From Pempheris klunzingeri (lineage: Eukaryota; Chordata; Actinopteri; Acropomatiformes; Pempheridae): 64,000 nucleotides of DNA. A program made the position numbers and the translations under genes. Of the stretch, positions 33,601 through 44,975 are shown one piece after another; the stretch's first letter is position 1; every line of letters begins with the position of its first letter. A model generated the notes under the pieces. The model ran no database searches. It was not told the DNA's origin and worked only from the letters and a program-made list of their open reading frames with translations. Where the stretch lies: positions 7,578,721 to 7,642,720 of the forward strand of contig NC_092027.1 in NCBI RefSeq assembly GCF_042242105.1. The letters are read 5' to 3'.

Positions 33601-36600
33601 TTGGTGAAAAGAAACATGTAATCAAATTGGCTTCTTAATGGACTAATGGACTTCTTGATGGACTTAGTCACTAAATAATTTTAGATTTCTTAATAATCAC
33701 CTGCGTTTAGGATTTCCTGATAACAGCTTACAGATGAATGAATCCTAATTCTTCAGACTTGTTTTCATGCTTTGTCGGTATAATTGTTTGAATCCTCATC
33801 AACACAAAACTAAACCACAATGTCTTTTACGCTCTTTTCTACAAATCCAAGACTGCACAGAAACCTCCTGCTCGGGTAACATTGTTCAGGCCGAGTCCTC
33901 GCTGTTCCCAGACTTCAGCCGGACCTTCACCTGGGATCTGAAAGTCGTCGCCACTCGGGCCTTCCAGCTGGACTTCCCAGAACCGGGAATGCGACAGATC
34001 CCCAACGAGGAGACCTGTCCGGACGAGCACACATACTCCCTTGTTACTTATCTGCGCACAGGGCCAGCAACCGTTGGTACCTTTTGTAAAAGAGGAACCG
34101 TGACCTCCATCCTGCTCCGCTACAAAGGACGTGTATCTCTACAGGTGCCTGGGGATCGGAAGCTGGATCCTGTTGATTTCAAACTCACTGTTGGACCTGA
34201 GACCAGAAGTAAGTTAACAAGTTTGTTTTCATCTCTGTGTTGTGCCAAACGTTTGGTCCATCCCACATGAGGTTAGAAGTCATCGCTACACATCAGACAT
34301 CAGAAATGATGTAGCAAGACGCTACTATCGTCTAGTAGCACATAGACCAGCACCTGTGCTATTGCAATGTTATATTTTTATGGAAGCTCATTTGTATCTT
34401 TTCAACCTTCGTGTGGACAGTTCTGTGACCTTTGCTCACACCGTTCATCCACCGTTCTTCACTTTCAGCAAACATAGTTTCTCTTAACAAATATTCATCT
34501 TTTTTATTATTGTAAAAAAAACAGCTACAAATTTTGAGTTTTGTGTACATTTTCTATCATCATTGAATATAAAAAGAACAGTCTTGTCTTCACTTACTGC
34601 CTTCCATGCTCAGAATCACTGTAGTACCTCTAAAGGCGTATCTTAAGGGATATAGATGACCTCCTTTGCATGTAAAACCACTATATTCTCCCCTTGTTTC
34701 TCTCTAGTGGTGGCCATAGTCAAAGCCAACCTACCACGAGGTGTATCAGACACGGACTTCATCACAGCCAACTATGCCAACAGTTTCCCTGATAACCAGC
34801 AGATGCAGTGGGACTTCAAGGTGCCCGGCATGCACAACTACACAGTGCATTTCCGTGATCACACAGCTCCAGAGTGCCTCAACGGTGAAGTGGACGTGAA
34901 GTACCAGAAAGAGGGGAAGAGGCCGACCAAACTGACTCTGACGGATCCCCAGCCGGCGCATCAGCAGGGCGACTTCAGCATGGTGCTGACAAACTGTGAA
35001 ACCAACAGAACGCTTCAAGGACTCGCCTTGAACTACAGCGTCTCTGTAATGAGGAGTGGGCATCCAGGTACTGTATTAAAACATGATGAGCTCACTTCTG
35101 TGGAAACCTATTTTTCCATGTTCTCCTTCCTTTTGTTTTCCTGAACAGATCTAAGCAAACTAAATTTAGTTTTATTGATACGTATAACTAGAAATGTGCA
35201 AGCCTGTCGAGGCATATTAGTGTATACTGATATTCAAAGATACATGACTTTACCAATAAAAAGCCATCATTTTGGACTTTTGCATCAAAATATGGCTCAA
35301 ATCAGAGTTTTTGATTGGCCATCAGCCTGTGGTGTTGATATACAAAATTTAATTTAATAAGCTTTTTTTTATTATTAATTCATCTGTTGGTTATTACTTT
35401 GCTTAATCGATGAATCGGTTAAAAAACATTTTATTTCCATATGTGGAGTCCCCTTCGTCTTTGGCTCCAACATCTTTTCGTTTCAGTTGTTCTCTCTTAA
35501 CTGTGGTGCTTACGTGACAAGATCGGTTTTACATAGTTTACTTGAATTTAATGTTAAGCGCTCCCGTGCAATAGATGGCCGCCATGTTTCACATGGGGGT
35601 TTTTTTGTGGCAAATGACGTAGCAAGCTCCCCGACACAGCGTGCAACAAGTCAGACCCAAGGAATTGATGAGGAAATTTGTTGCCAATAATTTTTGTACT
35701 CCAATTTTATCAATTTCATTGATTTGTTGATTCATCCCAAACAATACTGTATGTTTTATATGCAGAAATTAGAATTGTGGTATTTCTTTTTGTCTGTTTT
35801 TTCTTTCTGATCACTAAATAAGTCTTTATTTTTCCCTCTTAGTTCTGTGCACGGTGGATCTGACCAAACACAAAGGAGTGTCCCTGCAGATAGAGAAAGT
35901 GGGGTCTGATCCCTATTGTGAGATAAGCATCAACTCTAAGGTTGAACAGAAGGTAAACGTGGCTGCAGGCACCAAGGCCAGCCTCTCCTTCCTCGACTGT
36001 CCCAGTGAAGATTTGCGTCTGACTGCCAGAAAAGATATTGGTAAGATGTTTTTGTTCTGCATGTTCATGAAAAACGAAAATGATTGTAGCTTATTTGTTT
36101 TCTTGTCACATTTTTTTTTTCACAATGATCACTGTTTCCTGTTTAAAGAAATATTAAACTCAAAGTAATGCATATTTGAGTCTTAAAGGAATAGTTTGAT
36201 AATTTGGGAGATATGCTTTTAGTTTTGTTGCTAATAGTTAACTGAGAGGATCAGTACCACAGTAAATATGAAGCTACTGCCAAGAGATGACTAGCTTAGC
36301 TTACATAAAGACTGTAAACACAGGGGAACAGCTAGCATTGCTCTATCCGAAGCTAACAAGATCCATTTACTTAAATTGCTCGAATTAGCAGTGACTTCCT
36401 GGATGTTGTCGTCACGGTGAGGTTGGCCGACAACCAGCAGAGACTCCAGGAAGTCACAGCGCCCGACCAAGAAATAGTCCGGCACTTAACCCTCATTTTT
36501 AAACCACAGTGTATTGTTTTTTACACTTTAGTTTTTAAAAGGATTTTAAGGATTTATTTAAGGATTATAACAGCATATACTTGTTAATTAGTGAACTTAC

Positions 36601-39600
36601 AAAGTGCTGGTAGGTTCCTTCCATTTAGACAGAGCTGCCGTTTACCTGTTTCCAGTTTATATGCTAAAACTGCTAAACTATGCTAAGCTAAGATAAACTA
36701 TGCTAAGATATGCTAATCTAAAATAACCTAAGCTAAAATAAGATAACCGGCTGCTGGCTGTAGCTACATATTTATCATACAGATATGAGAATGATATAAA
36801 TAAGCATTTTTGGAAAATATTGATCTTTGCTGCCCAGGCTGTATCTTTAGTTGGTAACTCGATATTCTCCAACTCATTCTGTGCCTTTTTAATAACAGGG
36901 TGTCAGACTGCGGCGTCATGCTCTGCGACTCTCCTCACTGTGCCCAAGCTGGATTCCTGTCTACCGATGCCCCTCCACAGCTTCACCTGGCACCTCAGCA
37001 TCCCCCAGGACAGCACGATAGATCTGGTGTCGCCCACTGGGAGCCTCCGACAGTCCCTGCCCGGCCAGGAGTGTAATCAGTCAGTCTCGATGCACATTGA
37101 AGAGAGCGATGAGCGAATTTCTGTTGGAGATTTCTGCTTTAATGGAGCCATTCAGAAAATTCAGGCGCACACCAACGTCTCCGTCACAGCCACCGCCCAG
37201 GACTTCAGCAAAACCAGGGGGCCTTTTCTCAATGTCAACTTCAGTCAGGAGATCCCAGGTAAAACATGAATATACTGCAGATACGGATTATTTTTTTATT
37301 ATTTTGATTTGTGATTAGTCTGCAAATTATTTTCTCTGTTAATCGATTAATCACTTTGGCAGAAAATAGTGAAAGGTGGTCATTATATATACTTAGTGTA
37401 TCTTCAATGTGGCATCATCATATTAATTAATTGATTACTTGACCAACCAGAAGTCAGCATCAAATTCTCCTTTTTGTGAGAAATGACTGAAATGTTTAAG
37501 TTTCTGATCGATTAATCAACTAATCATGTCAGCTATATTATATTGCCCTTCCTTTTATGGTTTTAATCAACATTAGAGAGTTCTGACCTGTCAAAGACAC
37601 GTTATCATAGTTGCATTGCATTGCAGTAATTACTGGAACACCGTACACCTTACTCCTCCTCCTCTACTGAGACAGCGTCGTTTTAGTTCATCGGTTTTCA
37701 TGATTTCATGGCCTGCAGCTTTACCTGTTCTGCATCAGTCTCACTGCTCTCATCAGTGTCGTTTCCAGCAGACAGTTGTTTTCAGTGAAACAGCAGAGAG
37801 ATATTTCCCTCAGGAGATAAAGCAGAGCAAAACGGCGATAAAAGAGAGTAAATATTGGACTTACATCCATAATGTGGACACAACTCCAAATGGTGACGGT
37901 CAATGTTGTGTTTACAGCTTGTTCCGTCTCCCAAAAGTAAATAAGAAAAACGTGCACTGCTTGCAATTTAACCACCAAAGTGTATCTTAGTTAATTAAAT
38001 AAGCTACATTTAGATTATCTAGATTAACATTATTAACTGTCAGTTATACTTCTGCAACTTCCATTAACCAGCAGCTGAATGTAACAAGTTCAGGCCTGTT
38101 CTCCTGAGTGTTTGTTGACAGGCATTCTGGGTACTGTAGGAAATCAGGAACTGTGAATGAGACAGATAAGGATAATTTGATTCTCACGCCAAAAAACAAA
38201 AATGCACTGAACAGCCATGATGGTCTTTAACATTTAACAAGAACTAGAGTTGAAGTGGTTACTGAAGTGATTAGCCCATCAGATAAAAAGCCAGCAAAAA
38301 TACCAAAAAGTGTGTATATAATCTGTACAAATTTGCAAATTTGCTGGTTTTCTCAGGCATCTTTGAAGGTAAATCCAGTAGCTTTTGGCTTGTAGGTTGG
38401 ATAAAGAAGGCATTTTGAAGACTTTTTCTGACATCCTACAGAACAAACGATTAATTGACTAAAAGAGAAAACCATTGTTAGGCACATCCTCAGTGAGAGA
38501 GTCTGCGTTCTGCTAAAATAAGTCATTTTGCTGCGTGGTCGAGCACATTCATTTACTTTTTGGTTCCACACAGGGGCACTATTGTACCATGAATGCTGGG
38601 TGATGCAACACTCAGCATAATTTCCATCTCTTCTCAGAGACCATTATTTACAGGGTCAGGCCAAAGGTGTCATCTCCGACCCTGCTGGCCACCCCCAACT
38701 GGCCTCACGGTATGAGGCCTTCCTCCACCGTGTCCTGGATCGTCACCATGCCGAGCCAGTACAAGGCACACGTGCAGTTTGTCAACATCAGCCAGCCCAA
38801 ATGCAGCAAGAGGCACACCAGCATCAAGGTGAAGATGCTGGAGCAGCAGGAGGAGATCTTAAGCCAAAGGGAGGACGAGCCAGCAGTGGACAAGCTGTTG
38901 GTGCAGGACAGTTTCTATCTCAACATGTCCAACTGTGTACCAGAGGAGGGACAGTTTGGTGTAGTGACCAAAATCATTCTGCAGAAGAAGACCAGTAAGC
39001 AAACAGGAGTAATTTAGGCCTTTCATGTGCACAAAAAAAAATCTTTACCTCAAATAACTGAGTTGATTCTACCATGTCTTCTTTTTGCCTCTACAGATTA
39101 CTTGGCCATCGTCCTCGGGATAACAGGAGCTCTTTTGCTTTTGCTCACAGTGCTGGCTGTTATATGCATCATTACAAAGTGAGTACACCTGCAGAAAAAC
39201 TGTGTCAACATCTGAACCTGTACTTGTCAGCGGTTAAATGAGAGATTCTGAACAACAAACTTAAAAATAAAAGTTAAACATCATCACCGCAGCGGCCTGG
39301 ATTTGAATCCAGCTCGGGCACTTTTCTGAATGTCATCCCCTCTTGCTCTGCCCCACTCACTCTGTACTGTCACTATCTAATAAAGCAGAAAGTGCCCCCC
39401 GTAAAAACTATTTATAAACATTCATATGACTTAAAAATAAGTTTTTTTCTGAAAAACACATTACTGAGAAGATGTGTTTTGATTTTTTTAAGATTGACCA
39501 GTATGTTATATGTTGTATTTGGTTAACTAAGCTGTTCTGAAAGTCAAAAATATAACTGAATAAATAAATGAATAACATTCAGTTAAATAATAGTTAAATA

Positions 39601-40275
39601 GTTAGATTATTTTATGAAATTATTAGAAAAGAACTGATTGATTAAGCCTCCATATTTAATTTAAATGAATATGAGCCCTGGTTTCAAAGCAGGTTGGATA
39701 AAGTATCATGTTTTTGACTTAAACTGGTTTAATAATATTCATTTGTCTTTATTCTGACTCTTTCTCATTTTCTGTACTACAGGAAAAAGAAAAAAGGCAG
39801 GATGAACATGGAGTCATCCATCTACATCGGCAAGGGGAATATCTTCCGCCCAGGGGACAGGCACTTCACCAAAACTCGGTCCGACAACGAATCCCACGTG
39901 TACGACTCCATAGATGAGACGATGGTGTACGGCCACCTGCTGGGTGACTCCACCTACGCCGACAGCATGCAGGACCACTTCAAGGGCCCGCAGGTCGACT
40001 CTTATCAAACATTTACTGGCCCCACTGATGGGGATCTGCCTCCAATCAAAGAACGGGACCACGAGCCTGAGATGGAGAACAGGACGTTCCTGGACCCGTC
40101 CGAGTCTTTCCTCCCGCCCCGTCCACGCACCCCTATCGATCGGCAGGACAGCCTCGGCTTCCAGGACCGCAGGATGGTGGACAATGAACTGTACACGTTC
40201 AAGAGCACAGGCGATATGAACACGATCCGGCTGTCTGGTGTTGACATGGAGCCACAGCCATCGATAGCAGAGTAG
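26731..40275 (+). CDS. cdcp1: CUB domain-containing protein 1, 1201 aa, expanded ectodomain
   Basis: CDCP1 is a type I membrane protein that recruits Src kinases and PKC-delta. There are 13 exons: 26731-26794, 29622-29846, 30730-31071, 31382-31585, 32333-32680, 33300-33515, 33852-34208, 34708-35067, 35843-36040, 36899-37258, 38638-38994, 39097-39178, 39783-40275. Every ectodomain exon is phase 1-1. Exon 1 is a signal peptide. Exons 2+3, 4+5, 6+7 and 9+10 are repeats of one short-plus-long domain pair; long exons share (E/D)CT.xxC, FTWxL and a C-F-C core. Exons 8 and 11 are more classical CUBs (ANYANSFPDNQQMQWDFKVP in exon 8). Exon 12 is the membrane span, followed by KKKKKGR. The tail keeps SHVYDSIDETMVYGHLLGDS and QVDSYQTF, matching the Src- and PKC-delta-linked tyrosines of the human protein. 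Human CDCP1 (836 aa) has one N-terminal pair, this one three. Intron 5 starts with GC. Synteny with clec3b and exosc7 agrees. Confidence 0.94.
27613..27654. repeat. (CA)n microsatellite
   Basis: A CA run of about 20 units with one TA interruption, in cdcp1 intron 1. Confidence 0.97.
29110..29330 (+). repeat. Dispersed repeat fragment, copy A
   Basis: The text GAGCTAGAGGAAAAGTCAGG, ATGAATGTCTGTGCCAAATT and TCATGACAACCTATC follows a phrase I recall as widespread in fish genomes ('GAATGTCTGTACAAAATTTCATGGCAATCC'). A second diverged copy is at about 54620-54760. The class of the element was not resolved. Confidence 0.55.
31640..32230. repeat. AT-rich, ATAAATA-dense stretch in cdcp1 intron 4
   Basis: Almost 600 bases are dominated by AAATAAATA and TATTTATTT words, A-rich on the left and T-rich on the right. 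This could be an old palindromic element or simple low-complexity sequence. I found no defined ends. Confidence 0.5.
32908..33100. repeat. Probable interspersed repeat remnant in cdcp1 intron 5
   Basis: TTTTATTTGACCGGGCCAAC followed by a GACAGATTTTTGCAGAAACA segment resembles a known fish repeat type ('TTTATTTGAACAGGACAATGCA...CCAGATTTAGC'). Similarity is from memory and the copy is diverged. Confidence 0.4.
36185..36820. mobile_element. Palindromic MITE-like element, copy 1 (cdcp1 intron 9)
   Basis: The element begins AAAGGAATAGTTTGATAATT TGGGAGATATGC. It contains GTAAATATGAAGCTACTG, CTTAGCTTACATAAAGACTG, AGTGACTTCCTGGATG and AAGAAATAGTCCGGCAC, then inverted counterparts (TATCATACAGATATGAGA). 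The same words recur in copies 2 and 3. It looks like a non-autonomous DNA element with long inverted halves, a type I recall as abundant in fish. The 3' end is eroded. A TGCTAAGCTAAG-type simple run at 36660-36750 lies in its right half. Confidence 0.7.
39285..39410 (+). repeat. tRNA-derived SINE fragment in cdcp1 intron 12
   Basis: GCAGCGGCCTGGATTTGAAT resembles a polymerase III B box in its tRNA-like setting. It is followed by GTCATCCCCTCTTGCTCTGC and a CTGTCACTATCTAATAAAGC tail. This is the same family as the piece at 18226-18357, here with the middle and 3' end retained. Confidence 0.65.
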
Positions 40276-41200
40276 TCCTCGTGGCGTGCTCTAACTGCAC
40301 GATGAACCGCTGTTACTAAATTTCTCGTTACAGCGCCGAGTGTGTCTAGACTGTGCTGAGGTGAACTTCTGTGCCTCGAGCACACTCAGGGAATCTGAGT
40401 TTGATGACTTGTTTGACGGCGTGTTTGTCAGAACTCAATCATTTCTAAAGCTTCAAGAGTTGGCGCTGTGAGTTTGGCATTTTGGGAGACACACTTTCTT
40501 GCCAAGACACAGATGAGAAGTTTGATTCCATTTATCTGTACAGTAAATATAAGGCTACATCCAGGAGCTGATCAACTTAGCTTAGCATAAAGATTGGAAA
40601 GAATGGGAAACGGCTAGCCTGCTATGTCCCCATGTAACAAATCCTTCATCATCCTACCAGCACCAATAAAGCTGTTAAATCTATACAGTGACTTCCTGGA
40701 GACTGGTTGCCATGGTCACTGCTTCCAGCCAAGAAATAGTCCAGCACACAATCCCATAAAACTTGTGTTTTTTATACTTTGGCTTTTATAGGGATTAAAC
40801 AAATGAGATATAATGTGTTAATTATTGAGCTTTAGAGGTACTGGCAGGTGGATTTTGTTATCATAAGATCCATGCTAGTTGTTTCCCTTTGAATCCAGCC
40901 TTTGTGCTAAGCTAAGCTAACTGGCTTCTAGCTTTATCATACAGATGCGAAAGTGGGATCGATTATCTGACTCTCAGCAAGAAGAGAACAAAAATGTCAG
41001 ACTATTCCTTAAATGTTTAATTGTTTAGTTTTAGTAAGTCTCCGCCTGTGTGGCATAGATGCAGGAGCAGGGACTAGCAGGGAAATGTGCAAGTACCTCT
41101 GGTTCTTGTTTTAATAGTGTTTTTATATTGTTTAACAGTCATTTGTTTTTTTCTTTACCTGTAAATACAATTTAGGTTTTATTTTGCAATAAATTCAAGG
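40276..41200 (+). other. cdcp1 3'UTR, containing a MITE copy and two AATAAA sites
   Basis: The sequence after the stop includes AATAAA at 40665-40670, inside the palindromic element, and another at 41188-41193 beyond it. Either could end the transcript. Confidence 0.5.
40471..41011. mobile_element. Palindromic MITE-like element, copy 2 (cdcp1 3'UTR)
   Basis: The left end has TTTGGCATTTTGGGAGACAC and the right end has AAAATGTCAGACTATTCC, which is its inverted counterpart and extends the AAGGAATAGT terminus seen at the start of copy 1. Internally it shares GATGAGAAG, GTAAATATAAGGCTACATCC, TTAGCTTAGCATAAAGATTG, AGTGACTTCCTGGAGACTGG and AAGAAATAGTCCAGCAC with copy 1. This is the best preserved copy in the window. 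Confidence 0.75.
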
Positions 41201-41551
41201 AAAATGGCTTGTTTGGGAAACCCTTTACTTCTTGATGACTACCATCATGAATAATTTTCCTCTTTATACTGAAAATAACCTCACCTTTTGCATTCTGGAT
41301 GGTAAAAACTATGTGAACCACAGACACCTTGGCCATGAAAAACAGTGAATGAGGGTGTGGAAGACCTCGGACTGCCGAGCAGAGTAGCCACTGTTCACCG
41401 TGAAGAAGTGTGTTTTACAGGAAACAACAAATGCAGAAGCCAGGCTTATGTAGCTGCACCACATTTCTTGCAGATGGAGGTTTTAAATTTAAAATAAAGT
41501 CTGCCTTTCTGGTTTTGTCTTTCAATTTTGAGCCCTTTGACTTTTGGGAAT

Positions 41552-42030
41552 ACTGTTTGACTTTTTGGGAAACACAGTCTCTTCCGGAGAGTTAGATGAG
41601 AAAATTGTTCATATATCTGTATGGTAAATATGAAAGCTACCAATAGCAATCAGCTACTGTATTAGTACAAATATTAACAGGAGGAAGCGGCTAGTCTGGC
41701 TCTGTCCAAAGGTGGCCCCACTACCAGAACTAACAACTCTAACAACAATAAGAAAACAACAATTTGGCTCTTTTAGAGGGTTTAGAGGTAGAGACCAGTT
41801 GGCAGGCACCCATCGGAGACTCCAGGAAGTTGTTGGTCGCAGCTCAGAAATTGTTTTTAAAGTTCACACTTTGTTTTTTGTAAGTTAAAGCCATCTTGTC
41901 AATTAATGAACTTTAGAGGTGGATTTTGTTATGCCTGATGGCTGTAGCTTGTTCGTACTTTATGGCATAGACATGACGGAGGTATCAATTATGTAAGCTA
42001 ACAAGTATAATTTAGGCATTTTCCAAAACT
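41552..42030. mobile_element. Palindromic MITE-like element, copy 3 (between cdcp1 and clec3b)
   Basis: GTTTGACTTTTTGGGAAACA, GAGAGTTAGATGAGAA, GTAAATATGAAAGCTACC, GGCTAGTCTGGCTCTGTCCA and GACTCCAGGAAGTTGTTGG repeat the words of copies 1 and 2 in the same order, ending with GCATTTTCCAAAAC. It is more diverged and shorter. Confidence 0.65.
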
Positions 42031-42256
42031 TTTCCCTGAAGAAATGACAATGGAGGAATGGGATTTCATCGTTTATTAGTTGTGACTTCAGGTTGGATCA
42101 AGCTAGACATTATAGGAGACTACAAGACTAGCAAACTGAAATAATAATCTCTTAAAGAATTATTTTTATCTTAATGCAATATCACTTATAATGCTGGCTC
42201 CATGCAAGTCTTGTCCATAAAGTCCAGTAGTTGTGAAGGGAGGCCTGAGTTTAAAC

Positions 42257-42666
42257 CAGCGGTTCTTAACCAGTGAGTCACTGAACTGCTGTAACCGAAA
42301 GGTGTGGAAAGTTACACCCAGTTTGCACCTTAGAGAAAGTTGCCAGCGCTTAGGCACCTTTTGTTGCAGGAATACTGGTGTTTTGAATCATGACCCTCCA
42401 ATAGATACGTTTTGAAATGTTTGTATTTTAAAAGAGGACATTTACAAAAATCTATGAAATTAAAGCAGAAATCACTGATTCCTTTGGAGGGCATGATGTC
42501 CCACAATCTCTCGCTTATTCTAGACTGAACTGTGTTGTTTGTGGTTTTATTGTGACCAGAAGGAATGCAAATGACACATTGTCAAAAATAACAGCTTCAT
42601 ATGTCACTGTGTCATGCAGCTGACTTGAACTTCTAGTCCAGATGCAAAACCAGCTGAGAACCACTG
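42257..42666. mobile_element. Non-autonomous hAT-type DNA element (about 410 bp)
   Basis: The left end CAGCGGTTCTTAACCAGTGA and the right end GCTGAGAACCACTG are imperfect inverted repeats of the type CAGTGGTTCTCAACC, the usual Charlie/Tip100-like hAT terminus. The 8-bp flanks GTTTAAAC and GATCAAAA match at 5 of 8 positions, so the target duplication is weak. There is no transposase frame inside. It lies just past the clec3b stop codon. Confidence 0.75.
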
Positions 42667-42769
42667 GATCAAAACTCCTTTTAGAATAGCAGGCAGCTTG
42701 GCATTGCAAGAAGAGTTACACACTGAAAGCAGCTACAACCATGCGCAGTCTACGATGGGATAAATGTGA

Positions 42770-44887
42770 TCAAACTATGTTGAACTGGCAGACGGAGGGT
42801 TTCTCCTCACGACAGTTCTCGTCAAACCACTTCCCACGTGAGGGCCCGGACAGGATGGCGCAGTTCTGGGACTGCCCGCCGTCCGGCTGAGGGGACCGAT
42901 AGTTGGTCGTGTCCCAGTTTTTGTATGTAATGCTGGAGGTGGTTTGGTCTACCCACTTGCCCTCGGTCATCATGTCGTTGATGCCCAGCCAGACCTGCTC
43001 ATCTGGGCCGATGCTCTGGCGGATGTAGTCTCTGAGCTTGTCGTTCTCATCGCTGGATGTGGGCGTACCGAGGACGCCACCCAGGGAGTTACAGTCTTCA
43101 CTGGCGGTGTGGTAGCGTTTCTTCACAGGTTCGGCCAAGTAGCACTTTCCATGGATCTTTGTACCTTTCAAACAGACTGAAGAGAAAAGTAAAAGGGGGG
43201 CGATGGTTAAATAGACCTAAACTGTGATTGAGTGTTATCTTCAATTTTTCCAAGTATTTGGGAGACAGGATCTAAACACAGTGTCCTCGCTGATAATGAG
43301 TAACATGAGGAAAATGTTGCTTTTCATCTGTAATGAAGATTTGCAGGAACAACTGGATGTCATTTTTTGTTCTGAACAATAGATTAAACAAGGGAATGCC
43401 ATGTGCTTTCCAGGTTAAAACTTGCAGTTTCAAAGACGACACATGTATCCCATCTGTTGGGTTATTTTAAGCGAAGCACACCTCAGGCTGTTGACTCCAA
43501 CTTGAGTGTGTATCGTGTGTGCTGAACAAAGTGGCTCATGTCATAAATTCACTCAGATAAACATTATAATGTTCCCATTGAAATCCTCAGCAGACAGACG
43601 TGAGAATAAGAAGTGATGGTGATTTGGTTTTAGCCACAGAAATGCATGTCTAGAGATGGGAGGAGTTCATCTTGCTCAGGGTTTACTGGTACAGGGCTTA
43701 AACGTGGCCAACCTGCAAATCTAATTTTGATTTTATCTGCACCATAGTTGGATTAACCTGTTAGGGAACACAGGGGGCACAAATTGATGTTGGGCTCCTG
43801 TTGATCCTCCAGCTGTATGTCTAAGACTGCATGGTTACTTGATTAAAACAACTTTATTTAGGAATATGCACCAAAAGAGGACAATGTAAACTAAAATAAT
43901 GAAGATCTTGGTTCCACAATCATACCTTGACCCTGAGAGCGAACGCATCTTTGCTGTCATGCAGTATCACTAGCCTATTTCTGATAAATACAGAGGACGG
44001 GCTTTTGAGATTTCATCATGTGGGGGGAAAAAAACAGCGGACAGATGGCGAGACAGCCCGCATCATGTGGCTCAACATCTGCAGTGTTAACATTGTGCAC
44101 CAGAGCTGAAGCACAGTGGAGAGGAAGAGGGACGGACCTGATGTTGGACTCATTCTAATGGTGGAACCAAGTCCAGTCAATGCACCGAGTGCTGCTTTAA
44201 CTAAAGGAATTTGTTAAAATTGATTTTAAGAATTTTGTCTTTTTCATCTTTGTTTTAGATTTAATTTACTGTTTGACTGTAAAACACTTTGTAACTTTGT
44301 TTTAATAGGTAAAAGGTAGTAATATTTTCATTATTCAAAGACAGAGGACAAAGGACACTTCCACAAGACAGATGATTATATAATAATGCACCCCAGTTGG
44401 ATGTGAGTATTATAAGTTCCTATACAATTGTAATCAGTCGTATTATGCTCAAGTTTTGGATTCCTCGGGGTAATTATCTACATTCCTCTATTAGTGTAAA
44501 AGAGATCAACTTTCTGATCCAGCTGTTGAAAAGCTTACCTGTCTGCAGGGCTTGTTGTTCCTTCAGTAGGTTGAGCTCCTCCACAATGCCGTTGATCTGT
44601 TTCCGTAGCTCCTCAATGGCAGCATCCTTTGTTGTATCTGATTCCAACACCAATGACAAATTTAAATGTAAATGAGGTGCATGCTCACTGATGAAAGACC
44701 AGCACACACATCTTTGAATAATGTCCTGCTTCAAAGGGAATAGAGCACATAATTACGAAGAAATATTCTCATGTACCATATATTTTCTACCTTTTTTCAC
44801 TGGCTTCCTCTTTGGTGGAGTCTGTTGAAACGAGCAGTTCACCAGTAGTAGCGCTCCCAGTAGCACACACACTCCTTTGAACTCCAT
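42770..44887 (-). CDS. clec3b: Tetranectin (C-type lectin domain family 3 member B), 199 aa
   Basis: Tetranectin is a secreted trimeric plasma and matrix protein that binds plasminogen kringle 4. Its exons are 44791-44887 (32 codons plus 1), 44539-44637 (99 nt) and 42770-43176 (407 nt). All have GT/AG ends and phase 1 joins, the same three-exon plan as human CLEC3B. Exon 1 is a signal peptide (MEFKGVCVLLGALLLVNCS) and a basic stretch PPKRKPVKK. Exon 2 is the trimerising coiled coil, ELNLLKEQQALQT, nearly identical to human. Exon 3 is the C-type lectin domain: VCLKGTKIHGKCYL, SEDCNSLGGVLGTP, QVWLGINDMMTEGKWVD, YKNW, PDGGQSQNCAILSG, GKWFDENC and the end CQFNIV. Six domain cysteines are present. 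The first AATAAA downstream (42546-42551, minus strand) falls within the hAT element. Confidence 0.97.
43177..44538 (-). other. clec3b intron 2
   Basis: The 1.36-kb intron runs from a GTAAGC donor to a CTCTTCAG acceptor on the minus strand. I see no other gene in it. Confidence 0.8.
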
Positions 44888-44945
44888 GGTTGGACCTGTT
44901 GAATGAGGCTGCTCCAGCGTGGGTGCTTGCAATTTATCGGCATCT

Positions 44946-44975
44946 CACTCACTCTCACTCTCACTCTCACCCGCC
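44946..44975. repeat. (CTCACT)n short tandem repeat
   Basis: About five CTCACT/CTCTCA units lie 60-90 bases upstream of the clec3b start codon, in its 5'UTR or promoter. Confidence 0.85.

Noticed and set aside
36660-36750. Regular TGCTAAGCTAAG spacing, considered as a repeat array of CRISPR type
   Set aside because: There are no constant repeat and variable spacer units. It is a simple run within a DNA element of a vertebrate genome.
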